From Nocardia anocheti (lineage in GTDB: Bacteria > Actinomycetota > Actinomycetes > Mycobacteriales > Mycobacteriaceae): 64,000 nt of DNA. Shown here piece after piece: positions 52,139 to 60,038 of the stretch. The position numbers and the translations under genes are program-made. The DNA lies in the NCBI RefSeq assembly GCF_029675105.1, contig NZ_JAQQFV010000006.1, positions 62,001 to 126,000 of the forward strand, read 5' to 3'. Numbering within the stretch: the first letter of the stretch is position 1; every line of letters begins with the position of its first letter. The notes beneath the pieces were generated by a model that was not told the DNA's origin, searched no databases, and saw only the letters and a program-made list of their open reading frames with translations.

Positions 52139-53905
52139 GTGCTTACCGCCGGTGTCGAACCGCTGCTCGGACAGGTCGCTGCCGCCGTGTCGGAGGCGAT
52201 CTCGCGAGTCCGTCCCGAACTGGCGGACGCGGACCCGGTGGTGCGTCGATCCGACCACGCCGACTTCCAGTCCAATGCCGCGCTGGCCCTGGCCAAGCGG
52301 ATGGCGATGCCGCCTAAGCGGCTGGGTGCCGAGTTCGCCGCGCGCCTCGATTCCGCGGGCGGCGTGATCGCGGATGTGCGGGTGTCGGGCCCGGGTTTCC
52401 TGAACGTCACCCTGTCCGACCGGGCCGTCTGGGAAGCCGTCGCGGCGCGGCTGGCCGACGATCGGCTCGGCGTGCCGGTCACCGAGCGCGGGCACCGGGT
52501 GGTGATCGACTACTCCGGCCCGAACGTGGCCAAGGAGATGCACGTCGGACATCTGCGGACCACGATCATCGGTGACAGTCTCGCCCGGGTCTTCGGCTTC
52601 CTCGGCGCCGATGTCGTCCGGGCCAATCACCTGGGTGACTGGGGAACCCAGTTCGGCATGCTCATCCAGTACATCGACGAGCACCCCGAATCGCCCTGGC
52701 ACACCGAGGAACTCGACTCCGGCACCAGCTCGGTCTCGGCGTTGGACGGCCTCTACAAGGCCGCCCGCGCCGAATTCGACGCCGACCCCGCCTTCGCCGA
52801 CCGGGCCCGGACCCGCGTGGTGGCGCTCCAGTCGGGCGACCCCGCCACCCTCGCCCGGTGGGGCGAGATCGTCGCCGAGTCCGAACGGGCGTTCGGCGCG
52901 ATCTACGACCGGCTCGGCGTGCTGCTCACCCCCGACGACTACCTCGGCGAGTCCTTCTACAACGACCTGCTCGCCGACACCGTCGCCGAACTCGTCGACA
53001 AGGGTGTGGCCGTCGACAGCGACGGCGCGATCGTCGTCCCGTCCGAGCGGGTGACCGGCCCCGGCGGTCAGCCGGTCGTGCTGATGGCCCGCAAACGCGA
53101 CGGCGGCTACGGCTACGACAGCACCGACCTCGCCACCATCCGCCACCGGCTCGCGACCTTGCGCGCCGACCGCCTGCTCTACGTCACCGACTCCCGCCAG
53201 TCCCTGCACTTCCACCTCGTCTTCGAGGCGGCGCGGCGAGCGGGCTGGCTCACCGACGCCGTCCAGGCCGACCACGTCGCGTACGGCACCATCCTCGGTC
53301 CCGACGGCACGCCGTTCAAGACCCGTTCCGGCGGCACCGTCCGCCTGATGGACCTCCTCGACGAGGCCGTCACCCGTGTCCGCGCCGTCGTCGCCGAGAA
53401 GAACCCCACCCTGACCCCGGCCGAACTCGACGCGATCGCCGAACAGGCGGGCGTCGGCGCGGTCAAATACGCCGACCTGTCCACCTCCCGCGTCAAGGAC
53501 TACACCTTCGACCCCACCCGCATGACGGCCCTCACCGGCGACACCGGCGTCTACCTCCAATACGCCCACGCCCGAGTCCGCTCGATCCTGCGCAAGGCCG
53601 ACACCGTCACCCCACCCCCGATCGACACCGCCGCCCCCCTCGACCCCGCGGAGCGCGCCCTGGCGCTGACCCTCGACGACTACGGCACCGTCCTCACCGA
53701 GGTCACCCACTCCCTCGAACCCCACCGCCTGGCGGGCTACCTCTACACCCTCGCCCGCGCCTACACCACCTTCTACGACACCTGCCCGGTCCTCACCGCC
53801 CCCGACCCCACCCGCTCGAACCGAATCGCCCTGTGCCAGTTGACCGCCCGCACCCTCGAATCCGGATTGGGGCAGCTGGGCATCGCGGCACCGCAGCGCA
53901 TGTGA
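52139..53905 (+). CDS. argS: Arginyl-tRNA synthetase
   Basis: A 588-aa class I synthetase: N-terminal tRNA-contacting domain, signature HVGHLRTT (HIGH) preceded by SGPNVAKEM, then NHLGDWGTQFGM, and a C-terminal DALR anticodon domain (LGQLGIA at the end). A KMSKS sequence is replaced by FKTRSGGTV, as in many ArgRS. The SGPNVAKEMHVGHLR form is the E. coli/bacterial type, unlike the IHIGGTR/KMSKR form I recall for mycobacterial ArgRS (argS-lysA locus). So this may be a second, acquired copy. Start: GTG 52139, with GAGAGG 8 nt upstream. It sits alone between the Z1 gene and an HNH nuclease. Confidence 0.93.
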   Translation: MLTAGVEPLLGQVAAAVSEAISRVRPELADADPVVRRSDHADFQSNAALALAKRMAMPPKRLGAEFAARLDSAGGVIADVRVSGPGFLNVTLSDRAVWEAVAARLADDRLGVPVTERGHRVVIDYSGPNVAKEMHVGHLRTTIIGDSLARVFGFLGADVVRANHLGDWGTQFGMLIQYIDEHPESPWHTEELDSGTSSVSALDGLYKAARAEFDADPAFADRARTRVVALQSGDPATLARWGEIVAESERAFGAIYDRLGVLLTPDDYLGESFYNDLLADTVAELVDKGVAVDSDGAIVVPSERVTGPGGQPVVLMARKRDGGYGYDSTDLATIRHRLATLRADRLLYVTDSRQSLHFHLVFEAARRAGWLTDAVQADHVAYGTILGPDGTPFKTRSGGTVRLMDLLDEAVTRVRAVVAEKNPTLTPAELDAIAEQAGVGAVKYADLSTSRVKDYTFDPTRMTALTGDTGVYLQYAHARVRSILRKADTVTPPPIDTAAPLDPAERALALTLDDYGTVLTEVTHSLEPHRLAGYLYTLARAYTTFYDTCPVLTAPDPTRSNRIALCQLTARTLESGLGQLGIAAPQRM

Positions 53906-53914
53906 GTGTCGAGG

Positions 53915-54949
53915 TCAGTGCGCTGTGGTCCGATTGACGGTCGCAGTATCACCGGTCCGATGGAAACTTGGCGCGAGGGGGATCGAGTCGACATTGTTGA
54001 CATCGATGCTTCCTCGCCCGGGTGCCGACTCGGCGTCATCGGGTGCGGAGTGGCCGGTGGTGAACTGATCGAAGCGTTCGGCGAGCCGGTCTCGTGCCGG
54101 GTGGAGCGATCTCCGGTCGGGCAGGGTTATCAGGGTGCCGTGCATGCCCTTGAGTCCGAATTCCAGGATGGGCCCTTCGTCGTCGGCTTCGGCCAGGTCG
54201 GGGCCGATGTGGACTCGAAAATCCGGTGAGATACCTATCAGATTCCGATCGTAGGCAGCATGGTGAATCTTGCACATACTCAGACCGTTGGGAATATCCG
54301 CAACGCCGTGAGCCTGTGTATCGCCGATGATGTGCGCTGCTTCCAGCAACTGGGGCCGCCCGAGCCGGCACACCGCGCACCGGTTCTGGTAAGCCAACAG
54401 CACTCGGCTGCGGAACTGAGGCTGATGGAGGCGCTGCTTGGTCATGCGCTGGACATATCGGCGTTCCACCTCGGTGAGATGCTGAGGATTCCCGACATCG
54501 CGCAGCGATTCGTCCAACGCCAGCAAGATCCGTCGATGCGCCGGATCGTCATCGACGGCATAGACCGGAAAGACCGGGAGGTACCGAACCGCATCGCCCA
54601 CTTTGATCCAACGCAGAAGGATGAGCGGCAGGCGGGTGCCGACTGATCTGCGGAGTTTGACGTTGTCGCCGGTATCGATGGCGCCTTCGCGATAGGCGTA
54701 GGAAAACAAGGAATCGCCTACAACAGCGTCGTCGTAGGGGCTGTCCGGCTTCGACAGTATGGACAATGTCGAGGCGAATGCTTGGGGATTGCGAATGCCG
54801 CGGTTGCGATCGACCAGGGAGATCCGGTAGTTGCCGATCTGGAATTCCAGCAGATCGGCACGGGTTACCGATCCTCCCTTTTCATCCACCAACTCCTGCA
54901 GAGCGGTGAAGATATCGAATCGAAGTGCAAGCTCAGCCCCATGGTCCAC
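53915..54949 (-). CDS. HNH endonuclease
   Basis: A 344-aa protein with a C-terminal HNH (beta-beta-alpha-metal) nuclease domain: CAVC, the first His in EAAHIIGD, and NGLSMCKIHHAAYD supplying Asn and the last His, with Cys pairs for structural zinc. The N-terminal 180 residues (LRFDIFTALQEL) are not assigned; in related proteins this part recognises DNA. Start: GTG 54949; CACACT on the minus strand (54961-54956) ends 6 nt before it, predicting a leaderless mRNA. The gene looks less GC-rich than its neighbours and ends 9 nt from argS. It is a plausible nuclease partner for MORC-Z1, but only by proximity. Confidence 0.88.
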   Translation of the reverse strand: MDHGAELALRFDIFTALQELVDEKGGSVTRADLLEFQIGNYRISLVDRNRGIRNPQAFASTLSILSKPDSPYDDAVVGDSLFSYAYREGAIDTGDNVKLRRSVGTRLPLILLRWIKVGDAVRYLPVFPVYAVDDDPAHRRILLALDESLRDVGNPQHLTEVERRYVQRMTKQRLHQPQFRSRVLLAYQNRCAVCRLGRPQLLEAAHIIGDTQAHGVADIPNGLSMCKIHHAAYDRNLIGISPDFRVHIGPDLAEADDEGPILEFGLKGMHGTLITLPDRRSLHPARDRLAERFDQFTTGHSAPDDAESAPGRGSIDVNNVDSIPLAPSFHRTGDTATVNRTTAH

Positions 54950-55022
54950 CAGTGCAGTGTGTCACGGGGCTACGACAGGCTACGGCTCCATTCCGGCTCG
55001 CCGACAGGGCATCTCACACGAG

Positions 55023-55058
55023 TGTTGGTCATGTATATTGAGACATACATGACCAACA
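55023..55058. promoter_or_regulatory. vapBC operator: 14-bp perfect inverted repeat over the promoter
   Basis: TGTTGGTCATGTAT (55023-55036) and its exact inverse (55045-55058) are separated by 8 nt. A TATATT -10 (55034-55039) lies inside it, so binding of VapBC would block transcription. It is followed by GGAGG and vapB. Confidence 0.88.
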
Positions 55059-55070
55059 TGGAGGTCGGCG

Positions 55071-55292
55071 ATGACGGTGACACAGATTGATCTCGATGAC
55101 GACGCGCTCGAGCGGGTGATGGCGACTTCGCAGGCCAAGACGAAGAAGGAAGCTGTGAATCTCGCACTTCGCTTCTATGCCGCTCGTGCCGAACGGGCTG
55201 AGCGCATCGCCAAGCACTTCGAGCGTGGAACACAATGGGGTGCGGTTGCCGACGCCGAGGAACGTCACCAGGCCGAGAAGCGCGCTCGGTGA
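55071..55292 (+). CDS. vapB: VapB-type antitoxin (ribbon-helix-helix)
   Basis: A 73-aa antitoxin: N-terminal ribbon-helix-helix (VTQIDLDDDALERVM, then KTKKEAVNLALRFYA) for DNA binding and an acidic/basic C-terminal tail that would occupy the toxin's active site. Start: ATG 55071, GGAGG 6 nt upstream. It overlaps the toxin gene by 4 nt, and the operator upstream fits autoregulation. Confidence 0.93.
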   Translation: MTVTQIDLDDDALERVMATSQAKTKKEAVNLALRFYAARAERAERIAKHFERGTQWGAVADAEERHQAEKRAR

Positions 55293-55702
55293 TCTATCTC
55301 CTCGATACGTCGGCCCTGGTCAGGCTGCTTGCGGACCGAGCTCTCCAGGAGGCTTGGTACGACGCCATCGACGCGGGTGCGATCGCCTCGTGCTACCCGC
55401 AGCGAGCAGAGTTCCTCTACAGCGCCCGTGATCGGCAGGAGTACGACGAGATCACGGAGATGTTCGTCGACCTCTACCCGGACCGTTCAGTTCCTCGTGG
55501 CGTCGGGAGCTGGATCGACGCCACGCAGTATCGGATGTCGCGAGCGGGCGAGCATCGCAGTGCTTCGGTTGTCGATCTCACCATCGCAGCCACCGCGGCC
55601 CACCACGGTCTCGTCGTGCTCCATCATGACGCCGACTTCCGCACGCTCGCCAAACACGCAACCGATGTGGAAGAACTGGACATCTTCGCTCCCATACGTT
55701 GA
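55289..55702 (+). CDS. vapC: VapC-type toxin (PIN-domain ribonuclease)
   Basis: A 137-aa PIN protein: LLDTSALVRLL supplies the first Asp, followed by an acidic residue in QRAEFLYSA and a late Asp pair (VVDLTIAA; HHDADF), the usual magnesium site of site-specific RNases acting on tRNA or rRNA. Start: GTG 55289 overlapping the vapB stop. It looks intact. The pair lies beside the HNH gene. Confidence 0.93.
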   Translation: MIYLLDTSALVRLLADRALQEAWYDAIDAGAIASCYPQRAEFLYSARDRQEYDEITEMFVDLYPDRSVPRGVGSWIDATQYRMSRAGEHRSASVVDLTIAATAAHHGLVVLHHDADFRTLAKHATDVEELDIFAPIR

Positions 55703-55824
55703 TTCGTCCGGGATGATTGGTGCGGCCATCGTCGTGACGTGTCAGATGTAGTCCGGCGAATCGAACCACAGTGAGCTCGGGGGAGTGGATTCCGCCTGTC
55801 GGTGGGTGGCGTTAGGGTCGCGGC

Positions 55825-56223
55825 ATGGGATCTGGGGTGGGGGACGTCGTGGGGCGGATCGTGCCGTTCGACGCGGTCGAAGAAGAGCATGTCGCGGAGA
55901 CATTGCGGTGGTTGGGCTCGACCGATGATGTGTATCGGCGGGTGAAGCCGGATGTGCCCGCGCGGCATCTGGTGGCCTATGTGGTGGGCGCGGAGCCGTT
56001 GTTCCTGACGGTGGGGGGCACGGCGGGGCACGAGGACGTGAGTCTCTGGTATGTCGTGCGGGGTGAGCGCGGGAAGGAGTATCGGCTGGATCCGCGGGAG
56101 TTCGGGGCGATGCGGTGGTGGGATGTGGGTCGGTACGAGGTGCCGGAGGCGGATCCGCACTTCGGGCGGTTCCTGGCGAAGTTGGGTGCGGCGTTGGGGG
56201 TCAGGGGGTTTGGCGGACCTTGA
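55825..56223 (+). CDS. Nudix-like protein lacking the Nudix box
   Basis: The 132-aa product begins and ends like an actinobacterial Nudix hydrolase: EEEHVAETLRWLGSTDDVYRRVKP and RHLVAYVV at the start, GHEDVSLWYVV and MRWWDV at the end. The central block, which should hold the glycine-rich loop and the catalytic Nudix helix (REUXEEXGU), is absent. Sequence runs directly from AYVV to GAEPLFLTVG in frame. About 40-50 residues are missing compared with the family, so it is probably inactive. Start: ATG 55825; TAGGGT ends 6 nt before it. The end overlaps the convergent membrane gene by 23 nt. Confidence 0.7.
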   Translation: MGSGVGDVVGRIVPFDAVEEEHVAETLRWLGSTDDVYRRVKPDVPARHLVAYVVGAEPLFLTVGGTAGHEDVSLWYVVRGERGKEYRLDPREFGAMRWWDVGRYEVPEADPHFGRFLAKLGAALGVRGFGGP

Positions 56224-56845
56224 TGGCGTCTCGGGAGATGTAGACGTCGTATTCGCCGGGGGTGGCGATGGTGGCGTTGCCGTAGGTGGAGCGGATGAAG
56301 GGGGAGGTGAACCAGCGGTCGTTGTTCATGTCTTCGAAGAAGTCGCGGTCGCCGCCGTGCAGGAAGATGTGGTCCTGGGCGGGGGACTGGCCGTCGAGGC
56401 GCTGGCCGAACAGGCGGCTGAGTTTGTAGCCGGAGTGGAAGCCCAGGGCGTTCACCCAGGGTTCGAGTTCGACGATGTTGGCCTGCAGGGCCCACAGGTC
56501 GCCTTCGACGCGGTAGGTGGTGGGGGTGCCCGCGGTGCCGTCCTCGTCGAACTCGGTGAGCACCAGATCGAGCTGGTGTTGTTGTCCGGCAACGGGTTTC
56601 GCCACGACGTGGGCGGCCTTGATCTCGCCGGTGAGGCCGAGGTAGGTCTGCAGGAGGGTGGCGATCCAGAGCAGGAGGACGGCGACCAGGAGCAGGACGG
56701 TGCCGGGGAAGGCGTGGCCCAGTACGGGTTTGAGGCCGCGGCGGCGGGTCGCCAGCAGGGCCGCGCGGACGAGGAGGGCGACGGCCAGGGCGAGCACGAC
56801 GAGCAGACACACCTGGGCGAACCCGAAGGTCACCGGGAAACTCAT
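56201..56845 (-). CDS. Hypothetical membrane protein with outer domain, 214 aa
   Basis: Two membrane helices (about residues 8-30 and 45-67) separated by a short basic loop precede a soluble domain of about 140 residues with DLWALQANIVELEPWVN and DDRFF-like Asp/Phe/Trp-rich segments. No family is recognised; the outer domain could be beta-rich. Start: ATG 56845. It overlaps the convergent Nudix remnant by 23 nt. Confidence 0.7.
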   Translation of the reverse strand: MSFPVTFGFAQVCLLVVLALAVALLVRAALLATRRRGLKPVLGHAFPGTVLLLVAVLLLWIATLLQTYLGLTGEIKAAHVVAKPVAGQQHQLDLVLTEFDEDGTAGTPTTYRVEGDLWALQANIVELEPWVNALGFHSGYKLSRLFGQRLDGQSPAQDHIFLHGGDRDFFEDMNNDRWFTSPFIRSTYGNATIATPGEYDVYISRDAIKVRQTP

Positions 56846-56917
56846 GTTCTCGGTATACCGCGAAACCTCCTGCGGTAAGCAGGATCCGGCAGACCGTGAC
56901 GCGCTCGCCGCGCCCGG

Positions 56918-58222
56918 TCAGTCGGCGGCGGGCGGGTCGACGGGTGGACGCAGCCGCAGGACGAGCGCGATGGCCAGGGCGCAGGCGATCGCGATGGCGA
57001 TTCCGGCCGTCGCGGGGGTGGCGCCGCGATCGACCACGGTGGTGCGGTACCAGGACGGTGAGTACGCCAGGTGACCGAACTCGGTGTCGCTGAGCGCGAC
57101 CCCGGCCGAGGGGACGAACAGGATTCCGAGGCCGACGACCACCGAGGAAGGGTTCTCCGGCACGGCCGCGCCGACGCAGAAGCCGCCGATCCCGCCCAGC
57201 AGCAGGCAACCGAGGGCGGCGACGAGCGTCGCGGGCGGGTCGAAGACATCGACGGCCAGCGTGTACAGGCCCAGCGCGATCACACAGCCCGCGGCGAGCA
57301 GGACCCGAGGGGCGCGCAGACCGAGCAGCAGGCCGACGCCGACCGCGCCGAGGGTGGCGAGGTCGACCCAGCCGGAGCGGGGCAGGGTGATCACCAGGCT
57401 GCCGACGACCGCGAAACCGGCGAGCAGCGGCACCAGCAGTCCGTCGCGGCCGGGCAGCACGAAGGCGGCGGCGGTCGTGGCGGCGACGACGGCGGTCGCG
57501 ACGAGGATCAGGCGGCCGAGGCTGGCGGCGTGCGCGGCCAGGGACAGGGAGGTGTAGAGGATCGTCGGATAGGCGATGAGGGCGGCGAAGACGGGGGCCA
57601 GCGGGATGGCGGAATCGGGGGAGAAGCGGGGCGGGGGCGCCTCGGTGATCGCGAAATACGCCAGGGCCAGCACGGTGGCGGCGATGAACCACAGTGGCAG
57701 CGCCCCGGCGAGCAGGCCGTCGAAGCTGTCGGTGCCCTCGTCGACGGGGGTCTGGGTGAGATCGCCGATGATCGTCGCGCCGACGGCGGCGAACAGGTAG
57801 ACCCCGCGCAGTAGCGGCCTGCCCCACACCGCGACCGCCAGCGCCCCGAAGGCCATTCCGGCCAGCAGCGCGTCGATGAAATTCAGGGTGGGCAGCGACA
57901 GGCCGTCGATGTGGCCGTCGTCGTTGATCGGGATCAGCGCCAGGTGGTTGAGCAGGATGCCGCCCAGCGCGGCCAGCGCGGTCCAGCGCGCGGTGCGCAC
58001 GCTGCCGACGGCGAAGGTGACCGCGGCGGTGATCACCGCCGCGAACGCGCCGCCGGTCATCGCGCGGGGAATGTTGAACACCAGGAGGTCGAGATGGCGG
58101 AAGGCGATGAGCGAGGCGAAGCTGATCGGCAGCATGATCGCGAGGACGGCGACCGAGGTGGCGACCAGGACGGTGGCGACCTCGGTGGCGGTCCGGAGGC
58201 GTTGCGCGGCGACGGGCTGCAC
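56918..58222 (-). CDS. Hypothetical polytopic membrane protein, 434 aa
   Basis: About 12 hydrophobic segments cover most of the sequence. Charged residues are few and there is no transport signature that I recognise. Start: GTG 58222 (VQPVAAQRLRTA), with GGAG 5 nt upstream; TAAGCT on the minus strand (58274-58269) would give a short leader. A longer in-frame version from 58339 adds 39 residues of unusual sequence overlapping the promoter region and is not preferred. Codon usage is like its neighbours. Confidence 0.72.
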   Translation of the reverse strand: MQPVAAQRLRTATEVATVLVATSVAVLAIMLPISFASLIAFRHLDLLVFNIPRAMTGGAFAAVITAAVTFAVGSVRTARWTALAALGGILLNHLALIPINDDGHIDGLSLPTLNFIDALLAGMAFGALAVAVWGRPLLRGVYLFAAVGATIIGDLTQTPVDEGTDSFDGLLAGALPLWFIAATVLALAYFAITEAPPPRFSPDSAIPLAPVFAALIAYPTILYTSLSLAAHAASLGRLILVATAVVAATTAAAFVLPGRDGLLVPLLAGFAVVGSLVITLPRSGWVDLATLGAVGVGLLLGLRAPRVLLAAGCVIALGLYTLAVDVFDPPATLVAALGCLLLGGIGGFCVGAAVPENPSSVVVGLGILFVPSAGVALSDTEFGHLAYSPSWYRTTVVDRGATPATAGIAIAIACALAIALVLRLRPPVDPPAAD

Positions 58223-58359
58223 CGACTCTCCGTTCTCGCGGACGAGCAGGTCCGGGCGGACCTGGCTCAGCTTAGCCAGGGCTGTCGCGGAAATTCGGCA
58301 GCGACGTGCGACGATGGACGAATCTCCTATGACAGGCACGGGATTCGGAAGGTCGGTTG

Positions 58360-58563
58360 ATGCCCAGCGGGGTCGTGAGCTGGTTCGACGGTGGCAAAGG
58401 GTTCGGGTTCATCAGGCCCGACGCCGGAGGGCCGGAGGTGTTCGTGGAGTACACCGAGGTGGTGGGGCAGGGATTCCGCACGCTGCGCGACGGTCAGCGG
58501 GTGGAATACACGGTCAGGGAGACCCGGCGGGGGCCCGAGGCGCACCAGGTGCGGATCGTGTGA
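58360..58563 (+). CDS. Divergent cold-shock-domain protein
   Basis: A 67-aa cold-shock fold: GVVSWFDGGKGFGFI contains RNP1, and VFVEY stands in place of the usual VFVHY/VFVHF RNP2, so one nucleic-acid-stacking residue is altered. The C-terminal half (RRGPEAHQVRIV) matches CspA-like proteins. Start: ATG 58360, with GGAAGG 7 nt upstream. A canonical paralogue is encoded at 59759-59962, 1.2 kb away, on the same strand. Confidence 0.9.
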   Translation: MPSGVVSWFDGGKGFGFIRPDAGGPEVFVEYTEVVGQGFRTLRDGQRVEYTVRETRRGPEAHQVRIV

Positions 58564-58566
58564 GGT

Positions 58567-59349
58567 TCAGTTCTGGCCGCTGGGCCAGAAGCGGCTGGCC
58601 CGCTGACCGTGCACCGGTCGCGCCAGGGTGGGGTCCTCGGCCTCGGTGATGCCGACCTGCATCAGCAGGATCATGGTGACCATGCTGATGCCGATGATCA
58701 GCGGCGTGAGCAGCTGGCCCGCCGAGGCGCCACCGGCGTGGGCGACGTGGGCGCTGGTGTGCGCGCTCATCGAGAACATGCCGGTGTAGTGCATGCCGGT
58801 GACGGCCACGCCCATCAGCAGCGCGGCACCGACGGTGGCCAGCACGCCGTGCACGTGCAGGGCGAACCACAGGGCCGCGATCGAGGCCACCACCGCGATG
58901 GCGAACGACAGGGCGACCACGAACGGGTCGTAGACGATCTCGGCCTCGGTGCGCAGCGTGTACATGCCCGCGTAGTGCATGGCGGCCACGCCCAGACCGG
59001 TGATCGTGCCACCCACCGGGAGAGCGGCGCTGTCCCAGCCGCGGCGCACGACGATGGACAGTCCGAGCCACACCACGCAGATGGCGACCGCGGCGCTGAA
59101 CAAGGTGATCGGCACGTTGTAGCGCACGGTCGTGCCATGGACGGAAAAGCCGAGCATCGCGATGAAATGCATGACCCAGATTCCGGTGCCACCGAGTGCC
59201 ACCGCGGCGGCGGTGAGCCAGCCGCCGTGGTTACCGGAGGCGCGCGAGCGAACCATACAGCGCAGCGCCAGCATCGACCCGAGGACTGACATGAGATAGG
59301 CGGGCAACGGGGTCGCCCAGCCGTAAGTGAAATGGTTGATATCCAACAC
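58567..59349 (-). CDS. MHYT-domain membrane protein
   Basis: A 260-aa protein with seven predicted membrane helices and three MHYT-type motifs: MHFIAM, MHYAGM and MHYTGM. This triplicated Met-His pattern is proposed to bind copper and sense oxygen, CO or NO. Bacterial MHYT proteins often carry GGDEF/EAL or kinase domains; this one has none, ending in a 30-residue hydrophilic tail. Start: GTG 59349, with GAGGAG 6 nt upstream. The stop is 3 nt from the cold-shock gene's stop. Confidence 0.9.
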   Translation of the reverse strand: MLDINHFTYGWATPLPAYLMSVLGSMLALRCMVRSRASGNHGGWLTAAAVALGGTGIWVMHFIAMLGFSVHGTTVRYNVPITLFSAAVAICVVWLGLSIVVRRGWDSAALPVGGTITGLGVAAMHYAGMYTLRTEAEIVYDPFVVALSFAIAVVASIAALWFALHVHGVLATVGAALLMGVAVTGMHYTGMFSMSAHTSAHVAHAGGASAGQLLTPLIIGISMVTMILLMQVGITEAEDPTLARPVHGQRASRFWPSGQN

Positions 59350-59758
59350 GCGAGGCTCCTCGAGAGTTTTCCGAGCGAGGGGTGGTCTCGCCCACGAACA
59401 CGGAAAATACGCTGGTAGAAAATTTGCCGTACTCGGTTTCTCGAAAATGTCTAGGGCCGCTGACGGTGACGTCATCCGGTGCCATGGAGAACTCGATGGT
59501 GAAGCGTGCCAGGCGGTTTGATCGGTGCTCGGTCGCATTCCCGGCATCCGCGCCGCAACTACCTCGGCATACCGCGGGCATCCTCGCGATTGCGGGTCGG
59601 CGGGTCTGTGTGGTGACCCCGACGGGCGCGGTACCCGGGTTGGCTTCCTCACAGTCCCCGCGCTGTGGTGTGGCTGAATTCGCCGAACCGTGGCATTGTT
59701 GGTTGGCGAGACCGGGACCGGACTATTAGGACCTGGCTCGTCTACAGAAGGTTTAGAA
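59350..59758. other. Intergenic region with promoters of the MHYT gene and cspA
   Basis: A 409-bp gap of lower GC content around 59400-59460. A leftward -10 candidate TATTTT (59409-59404) could drive the MHYT gene with a leader of about 48 nt. For cspA, a TTGGCG-like -35 (59703-59708) and an AT-rich CTATTA (59723-59728) suggest a start near 59735. No coding sequence is convincing here. Confidence 0.45.
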
Positions 59759-59962
59759 ATGGCTCAGGGCATTGTGAAGTGGTTCAACAGCGAGAAGGGC
59801 TTCGGCTTCATCGCGCAGGACGGCGGAGGACCCGACGTCTTCGTGCACTACTCGGCTGTCAGCGGCTCGGGCTTCCGCTCCCTCGACGAGGGTCAGCGTG
59901 TGGAGTTCGAGATCGGTCAGGGCCAGAAGGGCCCGCAGGCTCAGGACGTTCGCGTCATCTAG
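59759..59962 (+). CDS. cspA: Cold-shock protein CspA-like
   Basis: A 67-aa canonical cold-shock domain: GIVKWFNSEKGFGFI with RNP1 (KGFGFI) and RNP2 (VFVHYSAV), both intact. It binds single-stranded RNA/DNA and melts secondary structure. Start: ATG 59759, AGAAGG 8 nt upstream. A terminator follows at 59993. It is probably the abundant housekeeping copy; the paralogue at 58360 is more diverged. Confidence 0.96.
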   Translation: MAQGIVKWFNSEKGFGFIAQDGGGPDVFVHYSAVSGSGFRSLDEGQRVEFEIGQGQKGPQAQDVRVI

Positions 59963-59992
59963 TTCCTGCGCCGACCAGCGTATGAGTTGAAG

Positions 59993-60018
59993 CTCCGCAC
60001 CGGACCGGTGCGGAGTTT
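59993..60018. terminator. Terminator between cspA and the nucleotidyltransferase gene
   Basis: CTCCGCACC (59993-60001) pairs with GGTGCGGAG (60007-60015), loop GGACC, followed by TTT. The convergent genes end on either side. Confidence 0.75.
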
Positions 60019-60038
60019 CTGCGTTTCCGGGGCCCACT

